DNA of 64,000 nucleotides from Vibrio metoecus (GTDB taxonomy: Bacteria; Pseudomonadota; Gammaproteobacteria; Enterobacterales; Vibrionaceae), in NCBI RefSeq assembly GCF_009665255.1, contig NZ_CP035686.1, positions 868,001-932,000 of the forward strand. The letters are read 5' to 3'. The position numbers were made by a program, and so were the translations under genes. Below, piece by piece: positions 41,952 through 51,035 of the stretch (positions are counted from its first letter, which is position 1; each line of letters begins with the position of its first letter). Below the pieces are notes generated by a model. That model was not told the DNA's origin. It did no database searches and saw only the letters and a list, made by a program, of their open reading frames with translations.

Positions 41952-42413
41952 CTATTTACTGCAGCACTTTTTGAATTTTTTCCCACTGCCACAAGCACAA
42001 GGATCATTGCGGCTCTGCTTGGGTAGTGTTTCGGGAAATTCACCATCAATGTAGTACCAATGTCCGTCTTCGTTGAGAAATCTGGAACGTTCTTCAAGAC
42101 AGTATTCTTGACCATGTTGCTCAAGGAATGCTCTGAAGTGCACAAAGCCTTCATCATTCTCTTGTCCCATTTCTGCAGAAACGACTTCAAGTCGAAGCCA
42201 GTGGCTTTGTACCGATTCTTGAATCGCTTCCCTCTCATCTTCTGCATGGCATGATGGGTGATAGGTGTTCACGACAAAGTCAGTGTTTTTTAGAATATGG
42301 GCACTAAAACGTGCCCGCATGAGCTGTTCGGGTGTTGTTGCATTCTTAAAGTCTTGGTGGATAGGTTCACAACACTGCGAATAGGGTTCAGTATTTCCAC
42401 AATAACAAGTCAT
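41952..42413 (-). CDS. ychJ: YchJ family SEC-C motif protein
   Basis: A 153-residue protein with metal-binding SEC-C-like motifs at both ends: CYCGNTEPYSQCC at the N-terminus and DPCACGSGKKFKKCC at the C-terminus. Between them lies the NTF2-like YchJ domain (LMRARFSAHILKNTDFVVNTYHP, FVHFRAFLEQ). The C-terminal motif is like that of SecA, which binds zinc. The function is not known. It is a single gene on the minus strand. Confidence 0.93.
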   Translation of the reverse strand: MTCYCGNTEPYSQCCEPIHQDFKNATTPEQLMRARFSAHILKNTDFVVNTYHPSCHAEDEREAIQESVQSHWLRLEVVSAEMGQENDEGFVHFRAFLEQHGQEYCLEERSRFLNEDGHWYYIDGEFPETLPKQSRNDPCACGSGKKFKKCCSK

Positions 42414-42475
42414 AGGAAAGTGATGATGGTGAGTATGTTGTTAGAGTCTATCGTTCACTTATCTCAATTACCAGC

Positions 42476-43690
42476 TTAGGTCTGCACACCGAGAAGGTCA
42501 GCCGTCCATTTTACTGCCTCAATATAACATTCTGTAGGCGCCTCATTGGGTAAGTTGAGGGCTTGGGCTATAGCAATCACTTCCCCCCAATCTGCCATTT
42601 CATACGCTTTATTCAATGCTAATATTTGTCCGAGGGTTCCACTGCCTTGAGTCAAAGCGAGTTTAACTTCTTCTTGTATAGGCATTTCACTGACAATCGA
42701 ATCCAATGGCTGATCGAGAAGGCTATCCAGTAATGAAAACATACCCGTTAGAAACCCTGCTCCTGGTGCAATTTCTGTATTGACTCTCTCACTGAGCATT
42801 TCACAAAATCGCGCTCGGAGGATTGCGAGGTTATAAAGGTAGTCTGGTTTTGAATCTTGGGTTGAGGCGATTGCCACTAAGGAGATAAATTTTCTCAGCT
42901 TTTGTTGACCTAAGTAAACTAACGCCTGACGAAATGAATGAATTTTGGAACTTACCGTTGCAGAGGAGTTCACAAATGTGAGCAATTTGTACGATAAGGA
43001 GAGATCTTTCGCCACGATACTTTCAATTTCACGAAAGTCCACTTCTGGTTTGGCGACTTCTTTTAGCAAATTAACAATAGTAAGAAAGGAGGGTTGTAAT
43101 GCTTTACGTTGGATGATTTCAGGTTTACTGAAAAAATAACCTTGAAAGTAGTGAAATCCAGCTTGTTTTGCGAGCTCAAACTCTTCATAGGTCTCAACTT
43201 TTTCGGCAAGAAACTCGATCTTGGTCGAGATAAGTTTATCCATGAATAATTTAGCTCTAGGGATAGGAACCAAACGAATATCAAACTTAATAATCGAGAT
43301 ATAAGGTAGGAAAGCCTTCCATTCATTACTTGGGATGAAATCATCAAGCGCGATTTTATAACCCAGTTGTGCCATTTTCTTGATGGCTTCGAGCAGCTCA
43401 CGGGTTGGTGGGCAATCTTCCAGAATCTCTACGACTAAACTTTTCACAGGAAATAGTGTAGGCACCATATTTAATAGGCTTTGATAAGGGAAGTTAACAA
43501 AGCCAAGATGTTCGCCAAGAGTGCTGTAATGCGCTGTTAGGAAATGGTCGGATAGAAGGCGACTTGTCGCCTCTTCAGGATCAATATCAGGAAAGGTATT
43601 TTTGGGGCCATCTCGGAATAGCAGTTCATAGCCGATTGTGCTTTTATCTCGGTCTAAAATGGGCTGCCTAGCTACATATGAGTACTTCAA
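42476..43690 (-). CDS. EAL-HDOD (YuxH-like) signalling protein with degenerate EAL domain
   Basis: A 404-residue soluble protein. The N-terminal half is EAL-like (YVARQPILDRDKSTIGYELLFRD to QGYFFSKP) and the C-terminal half (about 200-400) is an HDOD domain. In active phosphodiesterases the signature is E(A/V)LxR and DDFGTG; here they are ELLFR and DDFIPS, so the loop that holds metals is altered and c-di-GMP hydrolysis is unlikely. Such proteins usually act as binding partners in motility or biofilm control. No operon partner is evident; the flanking genes ychJ and lpxH are unrelated. Confidence 0.88.
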   Translation of the reverse strand: MKYSYVARQPILDRDKSTIGYELLFRDGPKNTFPDIDPEEATSRLLSDHFLTAHYSTLGEHLGFVNFPYQSLLNMVPTLFPVKSLVVEILEDCPPTRELLEAIKKMAQLGYKIALDDFIPSNEWKAFLPYISIIKFDIRLVPIPRAKLFMDKLISTKIEFLAEKVETYEEFELAKQAGFHYFQGYFFSKPEIIQRKALQPSFLTIVNLLKEVAKPEVDFREIESIVAKDLSLSYKLLTFVNSSATVSSKIHSFRQALVYLGQQKLRKFISLVAIASTQDSKPDYLYNLAILRARFCEMLSERVNTEIAPGAGFLTGMFSLLDSLLDQPLDSIVSEMPIQEEVKLALTQGSGTLGQILALNKAYEMADWGEVIAIAQALNLPNEAPTECYIEAVKWTADLLGVQT

Positions 43691-43787
43691 AGCGTTACCT
43701 ATCCTTGGTTATTGTTGTGTGTCTTATCAATAGTTAAAAATTATACTGCGATACTCAATAGGTAAAAACACATTTATTAGTATGCAT

Positions 43788-44528
43788 TCAATCATTTTGA
43801 CTAAGCGATTTAGACAATAATTCGTAACCTGTTAGTTTAGAATAGACCAACACCGAACTTTGGCTATACCAATCACCTAAAACAATTCGTGTTTTGGGAG
43901 TGAGGGCATCATCCATAATCGGATGAATGGCAGGCCGATGTGTATGACCATGAATCATCAAGTCAACCTGGTGATATTGCATGACTTTTAACACTTCACT
44001 TGGTGTGACATCCATGATTTTCATAGATTTATGTTGTTTTTCGTCTCGAATGTCTGTTTGTACTTTGCGTACAATACGTTGCCGTAGAGAGAATGGGAGA
44101 CATCCAAATAAGTGCTGTAGCCAAGGTTGATGCACTTTGGCTCGGAAGGCTAAATAGCGCGTATCCTGTGTGCAGAGAGTATCACCATGCAGTATGACGG
44201 CTTTTTGTCCGTATAAGTCAATCACTGCCTCTTCAGGTAATAGTTGAATACCGGTTTCCTGAGCAAAGGTTTTTCCGACCAAAAAATCGCGATTGCCTTG
44301 TGTGAAGTAGCACGGCACTCCTTGTTGTGTTAGTCGGCGAAACTCCGCTTTGATTTGTTGCGCAAATGGCGTGGGGTCATCATCACCAATCCAGAAATCA
44401 AACAGGTCACCAAGGACATAGAGTGCATCGGCATTGGGTGCTTCTTCACGCATGAAATGGATGAAACTGCTTGTGATATCAGGTCGGTTAGGGGATAGGT
44501 GGAGATCAGAAATAAATAATGTATGCAT
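43788..44528 (-). CDS. lpxH: UDP-2,3-diacylglucosamine hydrolase LpxH
   Basis: A 246-residue peripheral membrane enzyme that cuts UDP-diacylglucosamine to lipid X in lipid A synthesis. The calcineurin-type metal motifs are intact: FISDLHLS, GDLFDFWIGDD, QGNRDFLVG, HGDTLC, and the final HGHTHRP. It is on the same strand as ppiB, 40 bases downstream behind a hairpin, the same order (ppiB-lpxH) as in E. coli. Confidence 0.95.
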   Translation of the reverse strand: MHTLFISDLHLSPNRPDITSSFIHFMREEAPNADALYVLGDLFDFWIGDDDPTPFAQQIKAEFRRLTQQGVPCYFTQGNRDFLVGKTFAQETGIQLLPEEAVIDLYGQKAVILHGDTLCTQDTRYLAFRAKVHQPWLQHLFGCLPFSLRQRIVRKVQTDIRDEKQHKSMKIMDVTPSEVLKVMQYHQVDLMIHGHTHRPAIHPIMDDALTPKTRIVLGDWYSQSSVLVYSKLTGYELLSKSLSQND

Positions 44529-44541
44529 CTTTCACAACAAA

Positions 44542-44561
44542 AGGAGCGCCTAAGCGCTCCT
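44542..44561 (-). terminator. Terminator between ppiB and lpxH
   Basis: An 8-bp perfect stem, AGGAGCGC (44542-44549) with GCGCTCCT (44554-44561), loop of four; on the minus strand it is followed by TTTTGTTG. It lies between the ppiB stop and lpxH start, so lpxH is probably read by leakage or from its own promoter. Confidence 0.75.
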
Positions 44562-44568
44562 AATTAAT

Positions 44569-45063
44569 TTAAGCTTCGATGGTGGTGCTAGTGATCATCA
44601 CTTCGTCTAGTGGCACATCTTGATGCATGCCATAAGAACCAGTGCTAACACCTTTGATTTTGTTGACGATATCCATACCTTCAACCACTTCACCAAACAC
44701 ACAGTAACCCCAACCGTCACGGCTTTCAGAACGGAAGTCGAGGAAAGTGTTGTTATTCACGTTAATGAAGAATTGCGAACTGGCTGAGTGTGGGTCCATA
44801 GTACGCGCCATTGCAATGGTACCGACTTTATTGCTCAGACCGTTGTTTGCTTCATTACGGATTGGATCGCGAGTTTCTTTCTCACGCAGTCCTGAAGTCA
44901 TACCGCCACCTTGAATCATGAAACCGTCAATGACACGGTGGAAAAGAGTGTTGTCGTAGAAACCTTCACGGCAGTATTGCTCAAAGTTTGCGCTAGTTGC
45001 AGGCGCTTTTTCAAAGTTGAGCTGGATTTTGATGTCACCAAAATTGGTATGCAGGGTGATCAT
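44569..45063 (-). CDS. ppiB: Peptidyl-prolyl cis-trans isomerase B (cyclophilin)
   Basis: A 164-residue cytosolic cyclophilin (E. coli PpiB 164). The active-site block LFHRVIDGFMIQGGG and the SSQFFINVNNN and W-containing RDGWGYCVFGEV motifs are present. The start MITLHTNFGDIKIQ at 45063 follows AAGG and lacks a signal peptide, which separates it from periplasmic PpiA. The divergent cysS start lies 145 bases away, as in many gammaproteobacteria. Confidence 0.95.
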   Translation of the reverse strand: MITLHTNFGDIKIQLNFEKAPATSANFEQYCREGFYDNTLFHRVIDGFMIQGGGMTSGLREKETRDPIRNEANNGLSNKVGTIAMARTMDPHSASSQFFINVNNNTFLDFRSESRDGWGYCVFGEVVEGMDIVNKIKGVSTGSYGMHQDVPLDEVMITSTTIEA

Positions 45064-45159
45064 GAGTTTTACCTTCGCATTTATCAATGGAGAGCAAGAG
45101 TTTAGCCTAACTTTTTCTGCATTCAAAACATCAAATGGATGACCTGACAATCTTTGAGT

Positions 45160-45168
45160 TGTTATACT
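45160..45168 (+). promoter_or_regulatory. Extended -10 promoter element for cysS
   Basis: TGT-TATACT (45160-45168) is an extended -10 element, matching TATAAT at five of six positions, about 40 bases upstream of the cysS start. No good -35 is visible at 17 bases, which extended -10 promoters tolerate. Confidence 0.45.
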
Positions 45169-45208
45169 GTCCACCGTTTATAATTTTGATGGTAATCAGA
45201 TAGAGATC

Positions 45209-46588
45209 ATGTTGAAGATTTATAACTCACTCACAAGACAGAAAGAGGAATTTAAGCCAATCGTTGCCGGCAAAGTGGGCATGTATGTGTGTGGAGTCAC
45301 CATTTATGATCTCTGTCATATCGGACATGGACGGACGTTTGTCTCTTTTGATGTCGTAGCGCGTTACCTTCGTTACCTCGGTTATGATTTAACTTTTGTT
45401 CGTAACATTACCGATATCGATGACAAGATCATCAAGCGTGCAGCAGAAAATGCAGAGACTTGCGAATCATTGACCGAACGTTTGATTCAGGAAATGTATG
45501 CCGATTTTGATGCACTAAACATCAAAAGACCGGATGTTGAGCCGCGTGCGACTGCCTACATCGAAGAAATCATTGCTTTGGTGCAACGCCTGATTGAACG
45601 TGGTTTTGCGTATGTTGCTGACAATGGCGATGTGATGTTTGAGGTTGGCAAATATGATGAATATGGAAAACTTTCAAAGCAAGATCTTGACCAACTGCAA
45701 GCGGGTGCGCGTGTTGATGTAGAAGCGGCTAAGCGCAGTCCATTGGACTTCGTGTTGTGGAAAATGTCTAAGCCGGGTGAACCTACATGGGAATCGCCTT
45801 GGGGACCTGGTCGCCCAGGCTGGCATATCGAGTGCTCCGCGATGAACTCGTCCATTCTGGGGAATCATTTCGATATCCACGGTGGGGGTTCAGACTTGCA
45901 ATTTCCGCATCATGAAAACGAAATCGCACAATCTTGCTGCGCTCATGGCACCCAATACGTCAACACATGGATGCACAGTGGCATGGTGATGGTAGACAAA
46001 GAGAAAATGTCTAAATCATTAGGCAATTTCTTTACCATCCGTGATGTTCTTGGTCATTATGATGCGGAAACGATTCGCTATTTCTTGATGTCAGGCCATT
46101 ACAGAAGCCAATTGAACTACAGTGAAGAGAATCTCAACCAAGCACGCGCTTCGTTAGAGCGCCTTTACAATGCATTGCGTGGGCTAGATCAAACTGTGCC
46201 TGCCGCTGGTGGAGAAGAATATCTAACTCGTTTCACAGCTGCGATGAATGATGACTTCAATACTCCTGAAGCTTACTCAGTGCTGTTTGATATGGCGCGT
46301 GAAATTAACCGACTCAAAAGCGAAGATTTAACCAATGCCAGTGCTTTGGGCAGCTTGATGCGTGAGTTGGCTGACGTTATTGGTATACTTCACCAAGAAC
46401 CAGAGGCATTCTTTCAAGGCGGCGCGGAAGATGAAGAGGCGGAGCAAATTGAAGCATTAATCAAGCTACGCAATGATTCTCGTGCCGCGAAAGATTGGGC
46501 GAATGCTGATATGGCACGCGATAAGTTGAATGAAATGGGCATTGTTCTCGAAGATGGCCCTAACGGCACAACGTGGCGTCGTAAATAA
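45209..46588 (+). CDS. cysS: Cysteinyl-tRNA synthetase
   Basis: A 459-residue class I synthetase (E. coli 461) that charges tRNA-Cys. The HIGH motif is in LCHIGHGRTFVSFD, KMSKS in VDKEKMSKSLGN, and the zinc ligands are in YVCGVTIYD, IECSAM and PHHENEIAQ. The gene is single, flanked by a hairpin terminator downstream. Confidence 0.98.
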   Translation: MLKIYNSLTRQKEEFKPIVAGKVGMYVCGVTIYDLCHIGHGRTFVSFDVVARYLRYLGYDLTFVRNITDIDDKIIKRAAENAETCESLTERLIQEMYADFDALNIKRPDVEPRATAYIEEIIALVQRLIERGFAYVADNGDVMFEVGKYDEYGKLSKQDLDQLQAGARVDVEAAKRSPLDFVLWKMSKPGEPTWESPWGPGRPGWHIECSAMNSSILGNHFDIHGGGSDLQFPHHENEIAQSCCAHGTQYVNTWMHSGMVMVDKEKMSKSLGNFFTIRDVLGHYDAETIRYFLMSGHYRSQLNYSEENLNQARASLERLYNALRGLDQTVPAAGGEEYLTRFTAAMNDDFNTPEAYSVLFDMAREINRLKSEDLTNASALGSLMRELADVIGILHQEPEAFFQGGAEDEEAEQIEALIKLRNDSRAAKDWANADMARDKLNEMGIVLEDGPNGTTWRRK

Positions 46589-46604
46589 CAAGTAATCAAT
46601 CAAA

Positions 46605-46630
46605 GGGTGGGCGAAAGCCCACTCTCTTTT
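46605..46630 (+). terminator. Terminator of cysS
   Basis: A stem GTGGGC (46607-46612) with GCCCAC (46617-46622), extended by two outer pairs, with a GAAA tetraloop and a following TCTCTTTTT run. Confidence 0.88.
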
Positions 46631-46679
46631 TCAGACGCGCTTTCTTGGCGTAAAGAGTAAATTAACAAGGCAAGATAGT

Positions 46680-47201
46680 ATGTCTGTCATTTTAGGGATA
46701 GATCCCGGCTCACGAGTGACTGGGTATGGTGTGATTCGTCAACAAGGGCGACATCTTATCTATCTGGGGAGTGGTTGTATTCGAACTTCGGAACAAGATC
46801 TACCGCTTCGTTTAAAACAAATTTACGCGGGGGTGAGTGAAATCATCACCCAATTCCAACCAGATGCATTTGCCATTGAGCAGGTGTTTATGGCAAAGAA
46901 TGCCGATTCAGCATTAAAACTTGGTCAAGCCCGCGGCAGTGCGATTGTGGCGGCGGTGAACGCAGAACTTCCTGTTTATGAATATGCTGCCAGACTGATT
47001 AAACAAGCGGTAGTTGGTACGGGAGCGGCTGATAAAAGCCAAGTTCAACATATGGTGCAGCAGATGCTCAAACTGCCCGGTAAACCCCAAGCCGATGCAG
47101 CAGATGCTTTAGGTGTTGCTATTTGTCATGCTAATACCAACAAAACTCTGATTGCATTGGCAGGGCAGGCAACGAGCGCGCGTAGAGGTCGTTATCGTTA
47201 A
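46680..47201 (+). CDS. ruvC: Holliday junction endonuclease RuvC
   Basis: A 173-residue resolvase (E. coli 173) that cuts Holliday junctions brought to it by RuvAB. The four catalytic acids are visible: Asp in ILGIDPGSRVTGYG (residue 7), Glu in AFAIEQVF, and two Asp in PQADAADALGVAICH. It heads a ruvC-ruvA-ruvB set; a 96-base gap follows. Confidence 0.98.
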   Translation: MSVILGIDPGSRVTGYGVIRQQGRHLIYLGSGCIRTSEQDLPLRLKQIYAGVSEIITQFQPDAFAIEQVFMAKNADSALKLGQARGSAIVAAVNAELPVYEYAARLIKQAVVGTGAADKSQVQHMVQQMLKLPGKPQADAADALGVAICHANTNKTLIALAGQATSARRGRYR

Positions 47202-47297
47202 ATGTAGCTTGATGCTACGAGCATTTTACTGGCTATCCATCCAGTTATTGATTATCATCCAGAGCATCTTTCCTCCCTCTATTATAAGGAAACACAA

Positions 47298-47912
47298 GTG
47301 ATTGGACGTCTTCGCGGTACGCTGATTGAAAAGTTACCTCCTCAAATTTTGATTGAGATCGGTGGTATTGGCTACGAAGTGCAAATGCCGATGAGCTGTA
47401 TTTATGAACTGCCGAATATTGGGGAAGAAGCCATCATTTATACCCACTTTGTAGTTCGAGAAGATGCACAGCTACTTTATGGCTTTAATACCGTTAGCGA
47501 ACGCGCTCTGTTTCGTGAAGTAATCAAAGCCAATGGCGTAGGGCCGAAAATGGGGCTTGCGATCCTCTCTGGCATGACAGCCAATCAGTTTGTCAGTTGT
47601 GTTGAAAAAGAAGACATATCTACACTGATCAAACTACCGGGTGTTGGCAAGAAAACAGCAGAACGCTTGGTTGTTGAAATGAAAGACCGTCTAAAAGGAT
47701 GGGGGGCTGGTGATCTCTTTACGCCAGCTACGGATGCAGCGCCTATCGATTCCGTTCCTGCGCTTGCCCAAAATGCTCAAGAAGAAGCAATCAGTGCGCT
47801 TCTTGCATTGGGTTATAAACCGCCTCAAGCATCTAAAGCCGTGTCACAAATTGCGAAAGCGGGCATGAGCTGCGAAGAGTTGATCCGTGAAGCACTCAAA
47901 TCTATGGTGTAA
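47298..47912 (+). CDS. ruvA: Holliday junction branch-migration protein RuvA
   Basis: A 204-residue protein (E. coli 203) forming the tetramer that binds the four-way junction. Domain I is an OB fold (MIGRLRGTLIEKLPPQILIEIGGIGYEVQMP); domain II holds helix-hairpin-helix motifs (IKANGVGPKMGLAIL and LIKLPGVGKKTAERL); domain III (about 155-204) contacts RuvB. It starts with GTG 47298 after AAGGAAA. Unlike E. coli, ruvC is 96 bases rather than a fused unit away; a small hairpin (GTAGC/GCTAC) follows the ruvC stop. I saw no LexA box in that gap. Confidence 0.97.
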   Translation: MIGRLRGTLIEKLPPQILIEIGGIGYEVQMPMSCIYELPNIGEEAIIYTHFVVREDAQLLYGFNTVSERALFREVIKANGVGPKMGLAILSGMTANQFVSCVEKEDISTLIKLPGVGKKTAERLVVEMKDRLKGWGAGDLFTPATDAAPIDSVPALAQNAQEEAISALLALGYKPPQASKAVSQIAKAGMSCEELIREALKSMV

Positions 47913-47968
47913 GTAGCGGCGTGTATTCAAAACGCTAGACACATGCTCACTCAGTTTATAGAGAAAAT

Positions 47969-48973
47969 ATGATAGAAGCCGATCGTTTAATTGCCGCTGT
48001 TAACCACACCTTCAAAGATGAAGAAGTGATTGATAGGGCGATTCGTCCTAAAAAACTTGCCGATTACCAAGGCCAAGACCATGTGCGAGATCAGATGGAA
48101 ATATTCATCAAGGCCGCACAACAGCGTGAAGAGGCGTTAGATCATTTGCTGATTTTTGGACCTCCAGGACTAGGGAAAACGACTTTAGCGAACATTGTGG
48201 CCAATGAGATGGGGGTGAATATCCGTACCACTTCTGGTCCAGTGTTAGAAAAAGCGGGGGATTTGGCTGCTCTGCTGACGAATCTTGAAGAAAATGACGT
48301 CTTGTTTATCGATGAAATTCATCGTCTGAGTCCAATGGTGGAAGAGGTTCTCTATCCGGCAATGGAAGACTACCAATTGGACATCATGATAGGTGAAGGC
48401 CCTGCTGCTCGTTCAATCAAAATTGACCTCCCTCCATTTACCTTGATTGGCGCAACAACTCGTGCAGGCTCGTTAACCTCACCATTACGTGATCGTTTCG
48501 GAATCGTGCAGCGTCTTGAGTATTACAATGTGGCTGACCTGCAAAACATCGTTCAACGCAGTGCGCATTGCCTTGGGCTTTCGATGGATAGTGAAGGTGC
48601 GCTCGAAGTCGCTCGCCGTGCTCGTGGTACACCGCGTATAGCCAATCGATTGTTACGCCGAGTAAGGGACTATGCGGAAGTCAAAGGCGATGGACACATT
48701 TGTGCGCAAACCGCAGATAAAGCACTCAACATGCTAGATGTTGATCACCAAGGGTTTGATTATATGGATAGAAAACTTCTGTTGGCGATTATGGAAAAGT
48801 TTTCTGGAGGTCCAGTTGGGTTAGACAACCTTGCTGCTGCAATTGGTGAAGAGAAAGATACGATAGAAGATGTTTTAGAGCCATTTCTCATTCAGCAAGG
48901 CTATTTACAGCGAACTCCACGTGGTCGTATTGCTACGGATCGAGCCTATTTACATTTCGGCCTTGAAAAATAA
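47969..48973 (+). CDS. ruvB: Holliday junction helicase motor RuvB
   Basis: A 334-residue AAA+ motor (E. coli 336) driving branch migration with RuvA. Walker A GPPGLGKTTL (about 62-71), Walker B VLFIDEIHRLSP, sensor 1 LIGATTRAG and the arginine finger region SPLRDRFG are intact. The C-terminal winged helix ends RTPRGRIATDRAYLHFG. It is 56 bases downstream of ruvA and followed by a terminator. Confidence 0.98.
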   Translation: MIEADRLIAAVNHTFKDEEVIDRAIRPKKLADYQGQDHVRDQMEIFIKAAQQREEALDHLLIFGPPGLGKTTLANIVANEMGVNIRTTSGPVLEKAGDLAALLTNLEENDVLFIDEIHRLSPMVEEVLYPAMEDYQLDIMIGEGPAARSIKIDLPPFTLIGATTRAGSLTSPLRDRFGIVQRLEYYNVADLQNIVQRSAHCLGLSMDSEGALEVARRARGTPRIANRLLRRVRDYAEVKGDGHICAQTADKALNMLDVDHQGFDYMDRKLLLAIMEKFSGGPVGLDNLAAAIGEEKDTIEDVLEPFLIQQGYLQRTPRGRIATDRAYLHFGLEK

Positions 48974-48983
48974 TGTTACAAGT

Positions 48984-49017
48984 CTCGCTCAGCTTGCTGG
49001 GTGAGGCTTTCTTTTTT
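48984..49017 (+). terminator. Terminator of ruvB
   Basis: A 9-bp stem with two G-U pairs (48984-48992 with 48997-49005), loop CTTG, followed by GCTTTCTTTTTT. Confidence 0.82.
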
Positions 49018-49155
49018 GATAGAGATCTCATTTCTTATATTTCCCCCCTGAGCGCAATTGTTAGTCTTTACTAGCATTATGTTAATTCATTGGTCGCTTT
49101 CATTCTGGTTACATTGTTTTTTTTACGACTAGATAACACAAATGGCCAGCATCTT

Positions 49156-49169
49156 TTGATTTGGATCAT
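49156..49169. promoter_or_regulatory. FNR-like box 2 upstream of cydA
   Basis: TTGAT-TTGG-ATCAT differs from the FNR consensus at one of ten defined bases. It lies exactly 50 bases (centre to centre) upstream of the perfect box at 49206-49219, so the two sites would be on about the same face of the helix. Confidence 0.6.
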
Positions 49170-49205
49170 TTTGTTTGTTTGTTGACCATTTTGTGGTGGC
49201 AAAAC

Positions 49206-49219
49206 TTGATGTAGATCAA
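49206..49219. promoter_or_regulatory. Perfect FNR box upstream of cydA
   Basis: TTGAT-GTAG-ATCAA matches the FNR consensus TTGAT-N4-ATCAA at all ten defined positions, 213 bases before cydA. In E. coli cydAB is controlled by ArcA and FNR; the site here supports oxygen control. The sign of the effect cannot be read without the start site. Confidence 0.8.
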
Positions 49220-49431
49220 GGCGTAATTCTCCTATAAACCTTTTGAAACAAGTAGGTTTTGGCATTAGTATTAGACCTAGCTATATTAGCTGTAACTTAA
49301 CAATTAACTAACCATACTGGTACATAGTTGCAACAACAAATGCTTTCTGTAGCAAGCTCTTATAGATTTATTAACATTGCGGTTGTTGCCCTATGGCGAA
49401 CGTGTCATTCAGCCGACACAAAGGAGTTATC

Positions 49432-51018
49432 ATGATCGATGTCGTTGATTTATCGCGGTTGCAGTTTGCACTGACTGCGATGTATCACTTCCTGTTTGTT
49501 CCCCTGACTCTAGGGATGGCTTTTCTACTGGCTATCATGGAGTCGCTCTATGTCATGACCGACAAGCAGATTTACAAGGACATGACGAAGTTTTGGGGTA
49601 AGTTGTTCGGGATTAACTTTGCTCTAGGTGTGGCGACAGGCCTTACCATGGAGTTTCAGTTTGGTACTAACTGGTCCTATTACTCTCATTATGTAGGTGA
49701 CATTTTTGGTGCTCCGTTGGCGATTGAAGCACTGGTAGCCTTCTTCCTTGAATCTACATTTGTGGGTCTATTTTTCTTTGGATGGGATAGGCTTTCTAAG
49801 CGACAACACTTAGTCGTAACTTGGCTGGTGGCACTAGGTTCTAACTTCTCAGCATTGTGGATCTTGGTTGCTAACGGTTGGATGCAAAACCCAGTTGGCT
49901 CAGAGTTTAATTTTGAAACGATGCGCATGGAAATGGTGAGTTTTGCAGAAGTTGTGCTTAACCCTGTTGCGCAAGTGAAGTTTGTTCACACGGTTGCTGC
50001 TGGCTACACGACAGGTGCGATGTTCATTTTAGGTATTAGTAGCTACTACTTGCTTAAAGGTCGTGATATTGCCTTTGCTCGTCGCTCATTTGCGATTGCT
50101 GCCTCATTTGGTATGGCAGCTGTGCTGTCTGTTATTGTTCTGGGCGATGAGTCTGGCTACGAGCTGGGTGAAGTTCAACGCGTGAAATTGGCGGCTATTG
50201 AATCTGAATGGCATACCGAACCGGCTCCTGCGGCTTTCACTTTGTTTGGTATTCCAAACCAAGAGAAGATGCATACCGACTATGCAATTAAAATTCCGTT
50301 TGCATTGGGTATCATCGCAACCCGCTCACTGGATGAACAAGTTGTAGGCTTGCGTGATCTGCGTGATGAACACGTAGATCGAATCCGTACTGGTATGTAT
50401 GCGTATGATCTTCTTGAGCGTCTACGTGCAGGTGAGAAAACACCAGAAAATATCGCTGCGTTCGACGAAGTGAAACATGATCTCGGCTACGGTCTTCTTT
50501 TGAAACGTTATACCGACAAAGTGACAGATGCGACTGAAGAGCAAATTCAAGCGGCGGCGGATGATTCTATTCCCACAGTATGGCCTCTATTCTGGTCATT
50601 CCGTGTCATGGTTGCTTGTGGTTTGATTATGCTAGTGGTCTTTGGTGCAGCCTTTATCCAAACCTGCCGTCAGAAAATTGAGCAGAAAAAATGGGTACTT
50701 AAAGCGGCACTATTTAGTATCCCATTGCCTTGGATCGCGGTTGAAACGGGTTGGTTTGTTGCTGAATACGGTCGTCAACCATGGGCTGTTGGTGAAATTC
50801 TTCCTGTGAACGTTGCTGCTTCAGCATTGAGCGCAGGTGAAATTATCACTTCTATGCTAGCCATTCTTGCTCTCTACACAGCATTTTTGATTGCTGAAGT
50901 GTACTTGATGGTGAAGTTTGCTCGTAAAGGCCCAAGCAGCCTGAAAACCGGACGATACCACTTTGAACAAGGCTCTGAGTCTGTTCAAGATCAAGTCAAC
51001 CGCCAAGTTGAAGCATAA
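49432..51018 (+). CDS. cydA: Cytochrome bd-I ubiquinol oxidase subunit I
   Basis: A 528-residue membrane subunit (E. coli 522) holding hemes b558, b595 and d. It oxidises quinol and reduces oxygen with high affinity. Landmarks: DVVDLSRLQFALTAMYHFLFVPLTLG at the start (split motif, heme His), ALVAFFLESTFVGLFFFGWDRL, the long quinol loop (about 250-380) and GWFVAEYGRQPWAVGEILP. The start MIDVVDLSRLQ at 49432 follows AAGGAG; 13 upstream codons are excluded. Confidence 0.97.
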   Translation: MIDVVDLSRLQFALTAMYHFLFVPLTLGMAFLLAIMESLYVMTDKQIYKDMTKFWGKLFGINFALGVATGLTMEFQFGTNWSYYSHYVGDIFGAPLAIEALVAFFLESTFVGLFFFGWDRLSKRQHLVVTWLVALGSNFSALWILVANGWMQNPVGSEFNFETMRMEMVSFAEVVLNPVAQVKFVHTVAAGYTTGAMFILGISSYYLLKGRDIAFARRSFAIAASFGMAAVLSVIVLGDESGYELGEVQRVKLAAIESEWHTEPAPAAFTLFGIPNQEKMHTDYAIKIPFALGIIATRSLDEQVVGLRDLRDEHVDRIRTGMYAYDLLERLRAGEKTPENIAAFDEVKHDLGYGLLLKRYTDKVTDATEEQIQAAADDSIPTVWPLFWSFRVMVACGLIMLVVFGAAFIQTCRQKIEQKKWVLKAALFSIPLPWIAVETGWFVAEYGRQPWAVGEILPVNVAASALSAGEIITSMLAILALYTAFLIAEVYLMVKFARKGPSSLKTGRYHFEQGSESVQDQVNRQVEA

Positions 51019-51035
51019 GGCAAGGAGATACAACC

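Larger units (their letters stand above)
48974..49431. other. Control region of the cyd operon
   Basis: A 458-base gap between ruvB and cydA, with the ruvB terminator at its start and two FNR-type boxes described separately. The rest is AT-rich leader; the cydA ribosome site AAGGAG lies at 49421-49426. No convincing extra gene is visible. Confidence 0.7.

Noticed and set aside
47202..47297. A possible SOS (LexA) box in the ruvC-ruvA gap
   Set aside because: No CTGT-N8-ACAG pattern is present, and I saw none upstream of ruvC either.
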